Assembly: GCA_937873095.1 (NCBI GenBank)
Contig: CALMVI010000080.1
Span: forward strand, 42,711 to 106,710
Source: an uncultured Acetobacteraceae bacterium
GTDB taxonomy: Bacteria > Pseudomonadota > Alphaproteobacteria > Acetobacterales > Acetobacteraceae
DNA length: 64,000 bases
Direction of reading: 5' to 3'
Position numbers and translations under genes: made by a program. Each line of letters opens with the position of its first letter. Position 1 is the stretch's first letter. Below, piece after piece: positions 25,749 to 33,506 of this stretch. The notes beneath the pieces are model-generated. The model saw only the letters and a program-made list of their open reading frames with translations, had not been told where the DNA came from and made no database searches.

Positions 25749-27815
25749 ATGGACAAGGCAAACGGCTCTCTCTTGAAAAGAATCAAGACGCTATCGTTCG
25801 TCACCCATGTTTGGCTGACAATTGCGGCAAGCGGCCTCACGCTGCTGAGCCCCTGCCTTGCACAGCAGACTCCCAGTCTGACGCCGCAAAGCCCCGCTTC
25901 GCCCACCTCCGTGTCTCCCGCCGTGCCGTCGGTGCAGCCGTCGCCCGCACAGCCCGCCCCGCTGCTGAGCAAGCAGGACCTGGACGCCTGGCTCGACGGC
26001 TACATGCCCTATGCGCTGGCGCGCGGCGACGTGGCCGGCGCCGTCGTGGTGGTGGTCAAGGACGGTCAGGTGCTGACCGAGAAAGGCTACGGATACGCCG
26101 ACATGGCCGGCCAACGGCCGGTCGATCCGGAGACCACGCTGTTCCGGCCTGGCTCGGTGTCGAAACTGTTCACCTGGACAGCGGCGATGCAGATGGTCGA
26201 GGCGGGCAAGGTGAGCCTCGACCAGGACGTCAACACGTACCTCGATTTCAGGATACCACCGTACCAGAGCCAGCCCGTCACCTTGCGGAACCTGATGACG
26301 CACACGGCGGGATTCGAGGAAACCAACAAGGAGCTGATCTTCGCCGAACCGGCGCCCGAGCCCAAGCTGGACGCCTATCTCAAAAGCCACCTGCCGGCGC
26401 GGATCTTTCCGCCCGGCCAGGTGCCCGCCTATTCGAACTATGGCGCGACGCTCGCCGGCTACATCGTGCAGCGCGTGTCGGGCGAGACGTTCGACGATTA
26501 CATCGAGAGGCACATCTTCGCGCCGCTCGGCATGCAGCACGCAACCTTTCGCCAGCCGTTGCCGGCCGCGCTGAAGCCGCTGATGAGCAAGGGTTACGAA
26601 AAGGCGGACGGACCGGCCAAGACGCAGGAGGTGGTGGGGCCTGCGCCCGCCGGCAGCTCGGCCATCTCGGGCGGCGACATGGCGCGCTTCATGATCGCGC
26701 ATCTGCAGGACGGCGAGTACAACGGCCAGCGCATCCTGCAGGCCGCGACCGCGCAGCTGATGCACAGCACGGCGCTGAACAACATCCCGCCGCTGAACAG
26801 CATGCTGCTCGGCTTCTACCAGATGAACCGCAACGGCCATCGCATCATCGGCCATGGCGGCGACTCGCAGTGGTTCCACAGCGAACTGTCACTGTTCCTC
26901 GACGACCATGTCGGCATGTTCGTGTCGATGAACAGCGTCGGCGTCGACGGGGCGGCCGGCCCGATCCGCCAGGCGCTGCGCGAAGCCATCACCGACCGCT
27001 ACTTCCCCGGGCCGGAGCCACAGAAACCGCTGGACGCGGCAGCGGCGCGTTCGAACGGTGCAAAGCTTGCCGGCACCTTCGTCACGTCGCGGCGTGAGGA
27101 AACCAGCTTCTTCTCCCTGCTGTATTACCTGCTGGAGGCGGCGCCGGTCAGCGTCGGGGATGACGGGCGCCTGACGATCGGCGGCGAGAAGGGCCTGTCC
27201 GGCCAGCCACAGCATTTCGCGGCGGTGGCGCCGATGATGTGGCAGGGTCAGGGCGAGAAGACGCGATTGGCCGCCAGGCTCGCCAATGGCAGCGTGGCCG
27301 TCTGGGGCGACGACAACACGCCGTTCGAGGTGTTCATGCCGGTGCCGCTGGCCAAGGACGCCACCTGGCTGAAACCGGCGCTTTTCGCGTCCGTCGCGGC
27401 GTTGCTGCTGACCGCGCTGTTCTGGCCGGTGAACGCGCTGTATCGCCGGCGCTACGGCGCACAACTGACGTTGCGGGGCGCGCAGGCGGTCAGCTACCGC
27501 GTGACGCGGGTGGCCGCATTGCTGGACGCGGTGCTGATGATCGCCTGGCCGATCACCATGGTGGTGATGTTCCAGACCTTCGCGCTGAACGGCACATTCG
27601 ATCCGCTGTTGACGGTGCTGCACTGGGCCACGATCGTGGTGTTTCCCTTGGCCCTGCTGGTGTTCCTCTGGAACGCCGTCGTGGTGTGGACCTCGCGGCC
27701 CGGTCTGCGCGGCCTGTTTGCGCGACTGTGGAGCCTGGTGCTGGTGCTGTCGGGAGTGGTGCTGGTGTGGACCGGAGCGGTCTTCCACCTCATCGGCACC
27801 GGGCTGACCTACTAG
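25749..27815 (+). CDS. Exported serine hydrolase (class C beta-lactamase/DD-peptidase fold) with C-terminal membrane domain
   Basis: Penicillin-binding-like serine hydrolase (688 residues from ATG 25749). A signal-anchor-like N-terminus and a Pro/Ser-rich linker (about 38-72) precede the catalytic domain. The three active-site motifs are present: SVSK (Ser136, Lys139), YSN (228-230) and HGG (369-371). The C-terminal 170 residues hold about four or five hydrophobic helices (for example KPALFASVAALLLTALFWPV), so the enzyme is tethered to the membrane. Relatives include D-aminopeptidases, esterases and DD-peptidases; motifs alone do not separate them. In this setting, release or hydrolysis of D-amino-acid-containing peptides is plausible. 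A GTG at 25737 is an alternative start. Confidence 0.85.
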   Translation: MDKANGSLLKRIKTLSFVTHVWLTIAASGLTLLSPCLAQQTPSLTPQSPASPTSVSPAVPSVQPSPAQPAPLLSKQDLDAWLDGYMPYALARGDVAGAVVVVVKDGQVLTEKGYGYADMAGQRPVDPETTLFRPGSVSKLFTWTAAMQMVEAGKVSLDQDVNTYLDFRIPPYQSQPVTLRNLMTHTAGFEETNKELIFAEPAPEPKLDAYLKSHLPARIFPPGQVPAYSNYGATLAGYIVQRVSGETFDDYIERHIFAPLGMQHATFRQPLPAALKPLMSKGYEKADGPAKTQEVVGPAPAGSSAISGGDMARFMIAHLQDGEYNGQRILQAATAQLMHSTALNNIPPLNSMLLGFYQMNRNGHRIIGHGGDSQWFHSELSLFLDDHVGMFVSMNSVGVDGAAGPIRQALREAITDRYFPGPEPQKPLDAAAARSNGAKLAGTFVTSRREETSFFSLLYYLLEAAPVSVGDDGRLTIGGEKGLSGQPQHFAAVAPMMWQGQGEKTRLAARLANGSVAVWGDDNTPFEVFMPVPLAKDATWLKPALFASVAALLLTALFWPVNALYRRRYGAQLTLRGAQAVSYRVTRVAALLDAVLMIAWPITMVVMFQTFALNGTFDPLLTVLHWATIVVFPLALLVFLWNAVVVWTSRPGLRGLFARLWSLVLVLSGVVLVWTGAVFHLIGTGLTY

Positions 27816-27861
27816 AGCAGATCGCGTTCAGCTGGAATCACCTGAACGCGTGAATCTGCTC
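27813..27861. repeat. TAGAGCAG palindromic repeat
   Basis: Supplies the TAG stop of the serine hydrolase, then CGCGTTCAG / CTGAACGCG arms around CTGGAATCAC and a closing ATCTGCTC that pairs with AGAGCAGAT. Same family as the repeats at 23121, 25673 and 59160. Confidence 0.8.
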
Positions 27862-27878
27862 GCCGAAACAACGAGGTG

Positions 27879-27916
27879 GACCATGACCGGTGAGCCGTTT
27901 CGAGCCGGTCATGGTC
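27879..27916 (+). promoter_or_regulatory. Perfect 12-bp hairpin in the leader of the DUF1611 gene
   Basis: GACCATGACCGG (27879-27890) and CCGGTCATGGTC (27905-27916) pair perfectly around a 14-base loop. It lies 47 bases before the preferred start at 27964 and covers an alternative in-frame ATG at 27883. It could be a leader regulatory hairpin or a protein-binding palindrome. Confidence 0.5.
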
Positions 27917-27963
27917 TGGGCGCCGGCGATGCAGCCGATCGCGACGGAGGCCCGCCGGCCCGC

Positions 27964-29007
27964 ATGACAGACAAGCCGACCACCCGCGCCACCCTCCTGC
28001 CGCAGCCATACCTGCTGTTTCTCGGCGACAGCACGGAGGCCAGCTTCGCCAAGACGGCATTCGGCCTGTCGCACTGGGCGCCTGAGCGGTGCGTGGCGGA
28101 GTTCGCGCTGCCGGAGGCTACCGTCACCACCGGCTTGCCGTCGCTATCGCCGGCGCAGGCCTATGCGGCGGGCGCGCGTGCTCTGGTGATCGGGGTGGCC
28201 AATGCCGGCGGCTACGTGCCGGATTGCTGGATACCGGCGCTGGTCGCCGCGTTGGAAGCGGGGCTCGACATCGTCAGCGGGATGCACACGAGGATCGGCA
28301 GCATCGACGTCGTGCTGGAAGCGGCGAACCGGCTCGGCCGGCGATTGTACGAACTGCGTGTGCCGCCGGACAACATCCCCGTGGCGACCGGCCGCAAACG
28401 CTCCGGCCGACGGCTGCTGACCGTCGGCACCGATTGCGCGCTGGGCAAGAAATACACGGCGCTGGCGCTGGCGCGCGCCTTCGCCGCGCGCGGCGTGCCG
28501 GCCGATTTTCGCGCGACCGGGCAGACCGGCATCCTGATTGCCGGTGGCGGCATTCCGATGGATGCGGTGGTGTCCGATTTCGAGGCGGGGGCGGCGGAGA
28601 TGCTCAGCCCGGACGCGCCGCCCGACCATTGGGACGTGATCGAAGGGCAGGGCTCGATCTTTCATCCATCCTTCGCCGCCGTCTCGCTGGGGTTGCTGCA
28701 CGGGAGCCAGCCGGACGTGATCGTGGTGTGCCACCAGCCCGGCCGGACGACGATGGCGGGGATGCAGGGCTACGACGTGCCGAGCCTGGAGGAGACGGTG
28801 GAGCTGACGTTGCGCCTGGGCGGCCGGACGAACCCGGCGATACGCTGCGGCGGCATCAGCCTCAATACCGCGCATCTCGACCCCGACGCGAGCGCGCGCG
28901 TGCTGCGGGAGGCGACCGAGACGACCGGCCTGCCTGCGGCCGACCCGATCCGCCAGGGCCCGGCCTTCGAACGCCTGGTGGCGAGCTGCCTCGGCCTGCC
29001 GGCGTGA
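27964..29007 (+). CDS. dgcN: DUF1611 protein, probable D-amino-acid (D-glutamate) N-acetyltransferase, DgcN-like
   Basis: DUF1611 family protein (347 residues from ATG 27964). The N-terminal part (PYLLFLGDSTEASFAKTAFG) is the family's Rossmann-like start, and the C-terminal half holds a P-loop-like GTDCALGKKYTA (155-166) and GQTGILIAGGGIPMDAV. The family has been linked to D-glutamate catabolism: DgcN acetylates D-Glu and the enolase-superfamily racemase DgcA then gives N-acetyl-L-Glu. A DgcA-like gene lies three genes downstream in the same operon, which supports the reading. I prefer 27964 over the upstream ATG at 27883, because family members begin close to YLLFLGD and the extra 27 residues overlap a hairpin. 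Confidence 0.75.
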   Translation: MTDKPTTRATLLPQPYLLFLGDSTEASFAKTAFGLSHWAPERCVAEFALPEATVTTGLPSLSPAQAYAAGARALVIGVANAGGYVPDCWIPALVAALEAGLDIVSGMHTRIGSIDVVLEAANRLGRRLYELRVPPDNIPVATGRKRSGRRLLTVGTDCALGKKYTALALARAFAARGVPADFRATGQTGILIAGGGIPMDAVVSDFEAGAAEMLSPDAPPDHWDVIEGQGSIFHPSFAAVSLGLLHGSQPDVIVVCHQPGRTTMAGMQGYDVPSLEETVELTLRLGGRTNPAIRCGGISLNTAHLDPDASARVLREATETTGLPAADPIRQGPAFERLVASCLGLPA

Positions 29008-30119
29008 GCCAGCAGAGCACCTGGTTCCAGCGTTTCGTGCTGCCGGCGCTGGCGTTCAAGGCGGTGGTGATCGGCGGCGGCTACGCGACCGGCCGCGAGC
29101 TGGCCGAGTACTTCCTCCCGAGCGGACCGCGCGGCGGGCTACTTGGCATGGCGGTGGCCACCTGCGTCTGGAGCCTCGTCTGCGTTCTCACGTTCCTGTT
29201 CGCGCGCGCCACGGGAAGTGCTGACTACGACAGTTTCTTCCGCCACCTGCTCGGCCGTTTCGGTGTCGGTTTCGAGGCGACCTATCTGCTGTTCCTGATC
29301 GTCCTGCTGGCGGTGTTTGGCGCTGCGGCGGGTGCGATCGGCTCGGCCGGTGTCGGCGCGCCGCCGCTTGCCGGCACGGTGCTGCTGATGGCGTCGATCG
29401 CCCTCGTGGCCGCCTATGGCAACAGCGCCGTGGAACGCCTGTTCGCATACGTCTCCATCCTGCTCTACGCCACCTACGCGGTTTTCCTGTTGCTGTGCCT
29501 GGGCAGTTTCGGTGGCGCCATTGCCGGCGCCTATGCCAGCCATCCCGAGATCGGAGCCGGCTGGGCGGCGGGCGGCGTCACCTATGCCGGCTACAACGTG
29601 ATCGGCGCGGTGATCATCCTGCCAGCGACACGGCACATGACCAGCGACCGCGACGCGGTGGTCGCCGGGCTGCTGTGCGGGCCGCTGGCGATGCTTCCTG
29701 CCGCATTGTTCTTCGTGTGCATGGCGGCGTTCTACCCGGACATCGCGAACGCCACGCTGCCGTCCGACGTCCTTCTCCGCCATCTGCACGCGCCTGTGTT
29801 TCGTCTGGCCTTCCAGGCGATGATCTTTGCCGCATTGCTGGAATGCGGCACCGGCATGGTGCATGCGGTCAACGAACGCGTGTCGAAACGCTGGCGCGAC
29901 GGCAGGACCGTGCGGCTGGCAACCACGCTGGCGCTGCTGGTGGTCTCGATCTTTCTGGCGGGGCAGTTCGGGCTGGTGACGCTGATCGCCCGGTTCTATC
30001 GCGTGTTGGCCTGGGTTTTCCTGGCGATTTACGTGCTGCCGGTGCTGACGCTTGGCGTGTGGCGGCTGCTTGTGTGGAGGAGGCAGAGTGATGCGAGGAA
30101 GCAAGCGGTTCTTTTTTGA
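29004..30119 (+). CDS. YkvI-family membrane permease (APC-like)
   Basis: Polytopic membrane protein of 371 residues with about ten hydrophobic helices. The N-terminus (FKAVVIGGGYATGRELAEYF) carries the glycine-rich first helix typical of the COG3949/YkvI branch of amino-acid permeases. It starts at a GTG overlapping the DUF1611 stop (GTGA) and ends inside the start of the S9 peptidase gene, overlapping it by 29 bases in another frame. Its last codons (QAVLF, stop TGA) are encoded by a dispersed repeat. In context it is the likely inner-membrane importer or exporter of an amino acid or small peptide. Confidence 0.75.
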   Translation: MSQQSTWFQRFVLPALAFKAVVIGGGYATGRELAEYFLPSGPRGGLLGMAVATCVWSLVCVLTFLFARATGSADYDSFFRHLLGRFGVGFEATYLLFLIVLLAVFGAAAGAIGSAGVGAPPLAGTVLLMASIALVAAYGNSAVERLFAYVSILLYATYAVFLLLCLGSFGGAIAGAYASHPEIGAGWAAGGVTYAGYNVIGAVIILPATRHMTSDRDAVVAGLLCGPLAMLPAALFFVCMAAFYPDIANATLPSDVLLRHLHAPVFRLAFQAMIFAALLECGTGMVHAVNERVSKRWRDGRTVRLATTLALLVVSIFLAGQFGLVTLIARFYRVLAWVFLAIYVLPVLTLGVWRLLVWRRQSDARKQAVLF

Positions 30120-32271
30120 AAAAAAGAACCAAAAAACTTTGGCTGGCGCTGTCGCGGACTGGCCTGCCGACGCGCCTCGAGGAAAGAAGTCTTTCTTTGC
30201 GTTGCTTCTCTTGCCTGCGGTCGCGTTCGCCGAACCTCCGCACGACTTCACCCTGCGGCAGGTGCTCAGCGCTCCCTTCCCCGCTGACCTGACCCCCGCC
30301 CCGCGCGGCGGCCGTGTCGCCTGGGTGTTCAACGACCAGGGCGCGCGCAACATCTGGGTGGCCGGAAACGGCCCCACCCACGCGGTCACCGCCTATACCG
30401 GCGACGACGGCGAGGATGCCGGCGACATCGCCTGGGCCGCGTCCGGCGACCAGCTGTTCTACACCCGCGGCGGCAATCTGGAGGGAGGTCCGCCGACCAA
30501 CCCGATGAGCCTGGTGGGCGGCGCACCGCCCCAGGCGGTGTGGACGGTGAACCTGTCCGGGGGCGCGCCGCGCGAGGTGGGCCCGGGCCACGCGCCTGCG
30601 GCCTCGCCGAAGGGGGGCCACGTCGCCTACCTGTCCGGCGGGCAGGTCTGGATGGCGGCCGTGAACGGCGGCGCGCCCAGCCAGGCGGTGCACGACCGCG
30701 GCGAGGACAGCGCGCTCACCTGGTCGCCCGACGGAACGAAGCTTGCCTTTGTCAGCACGCGCACCGACCACAGCCTGGTCGGCGTCTACGATCTCGCCTC
30801 GCAGCGCCTCGTCTGGATGCAGCCGGGGCTGGACCAGGACCAGGCGCCGGAATGGTCGCCGGACGGGAAGCACCTGGCGTTCGTGCGGGTGCCGGCGGGG
30901 GTGCAGGTGGACTTCCTGGCCGACCGGCAGAACACGCCGTGGTCGATCTGGGTGGCGGACCCGGCGAGCGGCCAGGGTCGGCGCGTCTGGGTGGCCGATC
31001 CTGGGCCGGGAAGCGTCTTCCACAACGTGTTGAACGGCCGCGCCCTGGTGTGGGCGCCCGGCGACCGGCTGGTGTTCCCGTGGGAGCGGACGGGGTGGGT
31101 GCACCTCTACGCCGTGCCGTTGGCGGGCGGCGCGCCGCAGGAGCTGACCGGCGGCGGCGATTACGAGGTGTTCGACATCGCGCCCTCGGCCGACGGCGCA
31201 CGCATCGCCTACTCGGCCAATGCCGGCGATGTGGACCACTGGCACCTGTGGGACGTCGCCACGTCCGGCGGGGCGCCGCGGCAGCTCACCGGCGGCGCCG
31301 GCAACGAAGACTATCCGGTGATCGCCAGCGACGGCGCGGTGATGGCCCTGCACGGCGACGCCCGCAACCCGCTGCGCCCGGTTTTGGTCAAGCAGGGCGC
31401 CATGGCGGACCTGGCACCCGGCACCATCCTTGCCGACTTCCCGGCGGCCAGGCTGGTGCAGCCGCAGCCGGTGGTGTTCAGCGCGCCGGACGGGTTGCGG
31501 GTGCACGGCCAGCTGTTCCTGCCACCGGCGGAACGATCCAGGCCGGGCCCGGCCGTGCTGTTCTTCCATGGCGGGCCGTATCGCCAGATGCTGCTCGGCT
31601 GGCACCCGATGGGTGCCTACAGCTTCATGTACGGGCTGAACCAGTACCTCGCCAACGAGGGCTACGTGGTGCTGTCGGTGAACTACCGCGGCGGCATCGG
31701 TTACGGGCTGGACTTCCGCGAGCCGCCTGAGTTCGGCGCCGGCGGTGCGAGCGAGTTCAAGGATATCCTAGGCGGCGCCAACTACCTTCGCGGGCGGGCG
31801 GACGTGGACCCCAAGCGCATCGGCATCTGGGGTGGCAGCTATGGCGGGCTGATGACGGCGCTCGGCCTGTCACGCGCCTCCGACCTGCTGGCGGCCGGCG
31901 TCGACTATGCCGGCGTGCACGACTGGCGCGCGATGATGCCGGAGCTTGCCGGTCCCAACATGCCGCCGGGCGCGCCGCAGAGGGCCTTCGACTCCTCGGC
32001 GATGGCGACGATCGACCGCTGGCGCTCGCCGGTGCTGATCGTGCACGCCGACGACGACCGCGATGTGGCGTTCGACCAGTCCGTCGAGCTGGCGCAGGCG
32101 CTGCGCCGCCGCGGCGTGGAGGTGGAGCAGCTGGTCCTGCCGGACGAGATCCACGTGATGCTGCGCGAGCGGTCCTGGCTCGCGTTCTTCGCCGCGGCGG
32201 ACGACTTCTTTGCCCGCCACCTGATGCCGGCGACGCCGTCCGCCGGCGGGCTGCCCGCGACGCAGCGATGA
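30091..32271 (+). CDS. S9-family prolyl-oligopeptidase-like peptidase, exported
   Basis: Serine peptidase of 726 residues. An eight-stranded WD/TolB-like propeller (about 60-440) precedes an alpha/beta-hydrolase domain with Ser583 in GGSYGG, a likely Asp656 (HADDDRDV) and His688 (DEIHV). ATG 30091 has GGAGGAGG seven bases upstream, so the start is well supported. The first 25 or so residues (RFFFEKKNQKTLAGAVAD) are encoded by a dispersed repeat found again at 33376-33430. A signal peptide follows (KKSFFALLLLPAVAFAE), giving an abnormally long n-region. It cleaves oligopeptides, presumably in the periplasm, and overlaps the next gene by four bases. Confidence 0.88.
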   Translation: MRGSKRFFFEKKNQKTLAGAVADWPADAPRGKKSFFALLLLPAVAFAEPPHDFTLRQVLSAPFPADLTPAPRGGRVAWVFNDQGARNIWVAGNGPTHAVTAYTGDDGEDAGDIAWAASGDQLFYTRGGNLEGGPPTNPMSLVGGAPPQAVWTVNLSGGAPREVGPGHAPAASPKGGHVAYLSGGQVWMAAVNGGAPSQAVHDRGEDSALTWSPDGTKLAFVSTRTDHSLVGVYDLASQRLVWMQPGLDQDQAPEWSPDGKHLAFVRVPAGVQVDFLADRQNTPWSIWVADPASGQGRRVWVADPGPGSVFHNVLNGRALVWAPGDRLVFPWERTGWVHLYAVPLAGGAPQELTGGGDYEVFDIAPSADGARIAYSANAGDVDHWHLWDVATSGGAPRQLTGGAGNEDYPVIASDGAVMALHGDARNPLRPVLVKQGAMADLAPGTILADFPAARLVQPQPVVFSAPDGLRVHGQLFLPPAERSRPGPAVLFFHGGPYRQMLLGWHPMGAYSFMYGLNQYLANEGYVVLSVNYRGGIGYGLDFREPPEFGAGGASEFKDILGGANYLRGRADVDPKRIGIWGGSYGGLMTALGLSRASDLLAAGVDYAGVHDWRAMMPELAGPNMPPGAPQRAFDSSAMATIDRWRSPVLIVHADDDRDVAFDQSVELAQALRRRGVEVEQLVLPDEIHVMLRERSWLAFFAAADDFFARHLMPATPSAGGLPATQR
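30105..30165 (+). repeat. A/T-rich hairpin repeat, copy 1 (inside coding sequence)
   Basis: GGTTCTTTTTT and AAAAAAGAACC (30107-30130) form an 11-bp stem, followed by CAAAAAACTTTGG and CGCTGTCGCGGAC. The same string, in reverse orientation, lies at 33376-33430, with a diverged direct copy at 33317-33367. Here it spans the stop of the permease and the N-terminal codons of the S9 peptidase. Confidence 0.8.
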
Positions 32272-33263
32272 GGCTGACGCTGGACGTGGGCGTGGAAGCG
32301 TGGCCGCTGGCGCAGCCGTTCCACATCACCGGCCACGTCTTCACCGCGTCAAGGGTGGTGGTGGTGCGTCTGGCGGACGGCATGCATGCGGGGCGAGGCG
32401 AGGCGTCGGGCGTCTATTACCAGGGAGATACGCCGGAGCGCATGCGGGCCGAGATCGAGGCAGTGCGGCCGCATGTGGAGGCCGGGCTGGACGGCGCGGC
32501 GCTGGCGGCACTGCTGCCGCCCGGCGGGGCGCGCAACGCGCTGGATTGCGCGCTGTGGGACCTGCGCGCCCAGCAGGCCGGGCGTGCGGCGTGGGCGCTG
32601 GCCGGGCTCGACGCCGTGCACCCCTTGCTGACGACCTGCACCGTCAGCGCAGGGTCGCCGGACGAGATGGCCCGCGGGGCGCTGGCCTTTCACGGCGCGC
32701 GCGCGATCAAGCTGAAGCTGATCGGCGACGGCGATGACCGGGCGCGGGTGATGGCGGTGCGGCATGTGTGCCCGGATGTGTTCCTGGCCGTGGATGCCAA
32801 CCAGGGCTTCACCCGGGACACGCTGGACGCGCTGTGGCCGGCGCTGCTGGCGTGCCGGGTGGCGCTGGTGGAGCAGCCGTTCCGCGTGGGCGAGGAACAC
32901 CTGCTGGACGGCTACGAGCGGCCGATCCCGATCGCTGCGGACGAAACCGCACAGGCCCTGGCGGACCTGCCCGCGCTGGCCGGCCGTTTCGACGTGGTGA
33001 ACATCAAGCTGGACAAGAGCGGCGGCCTGACCGAGGGGCTGCAGATGGCGCACCGGGCGAAGGAACTCGGCCTGCGCGTGATGGTCGGCAACATGGTGGG
33101 CACTTCGCTGGCGATGGCGCCGGCCTTTGTGCTCGGCCAGCTCTGCGACGTCGTGGATCTGGACGGTCCACTGTTCCTGTCGGAGGATCGACGGCCGGGC
33201 GTGCGCTACGCGGACGGGATGATGTCTCTGCCTGAGGCTTTCTGGGGTGGTGTTGCGGTCTAG
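32268..33263 (+). CDS. dgcA: Enolase-superfamily racemase/epimerase, DgcA-like
   Basis: Muconate-lactonizing-type enolase-superfamily enzyme (331 residues). Catalytic lysines are in KLK (Lys148/Lys150) and DKSGG (Lys250); the magnesium ligands are Asp176 (AVDAN), Glu202 (VEQPF) and Asp225 (AADET). This pattern is shared by dipeptide epimerases (YcjG/YkfB) and by N-acetyl-D-glutamate racemase DgcA. The DUF1611/DgcN-like gene in the same operon favours DgcA; the adjacent peptidases would also suit an L-Ala-D/L-Glu epimerase. The start overlaps the S9 stop (ATGA). It is the last gene of the plus-strand operon, followed by repeats that can form terminator-like stems. Confidence 0.8.
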   Translation: MRLTLDVGVEAWPLAQPFHITGHVFTASRVVVVRLADGMHAGRGEASGVYYQGDTPERMRAEIEAVRPHVEAGLDGAALAALLPPGGARNALDCALWDLRAQQAGRAAWALAGLDAVHPLLTTCTVSAGSPDEMARGALAFHGARAIKLKLIGDGDDRARVMAVRHVCPDVFLAVDANQGFTRDTLDALWPALLACRVALVEQPFRVGEEHLLDGYERPIPIAADETAQALADLPALAGRFDVVNIKLDKSGGLTEGLQMAHRAKELGLRVMVGNMVGTSLAMAPAFVLGQLCDVVDLDGPLFLSEDRRPGVRYADGMMSLPEAFWGGVAV

Positions 33264-33316
33264 AAGTAAACGCCTGCTTATATCAACCCGGGTTGAGAGT
33301 GACACATAGAAAGCAA

Positions 33317-33430
33317 CAGTCCTTTTTGCAAAAAGGACCAAAAAACGTTTGCTCCCTGTCGGCGACTCAACAACAAGTCCGCGACAGCGTTGTCCAAAGT
33401 TTTTTGCTTCTTTTTTTCAAAAAAGAAGGC
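33317..33430. terminator. Inverted pair of A/T-rich hairpin repeats, probable two-way terminator
   Basis: GTCCTTTTT-GC-AAAAAGGAC (33319-33338) and CTTCTTTTTT-TC-AAAAAAGAAG (33407-33428) are perfect hairpins next to T- or A-runs. The right half, read on the minus strand, matches the repeat at 30105-30165 almost base for base; the left half is a diverged copy in plus orientation. The pair sits between two convergent genes. Confidence 0.7.
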
Positions 33431-33506
33431 CTTTCGTGCTTGCTAAGAGTCAAGCTCAAGGCGGGCTGGTATTAAACCGTCGCGGGCGTCGGGCGAAATG
33501 CCTGCC

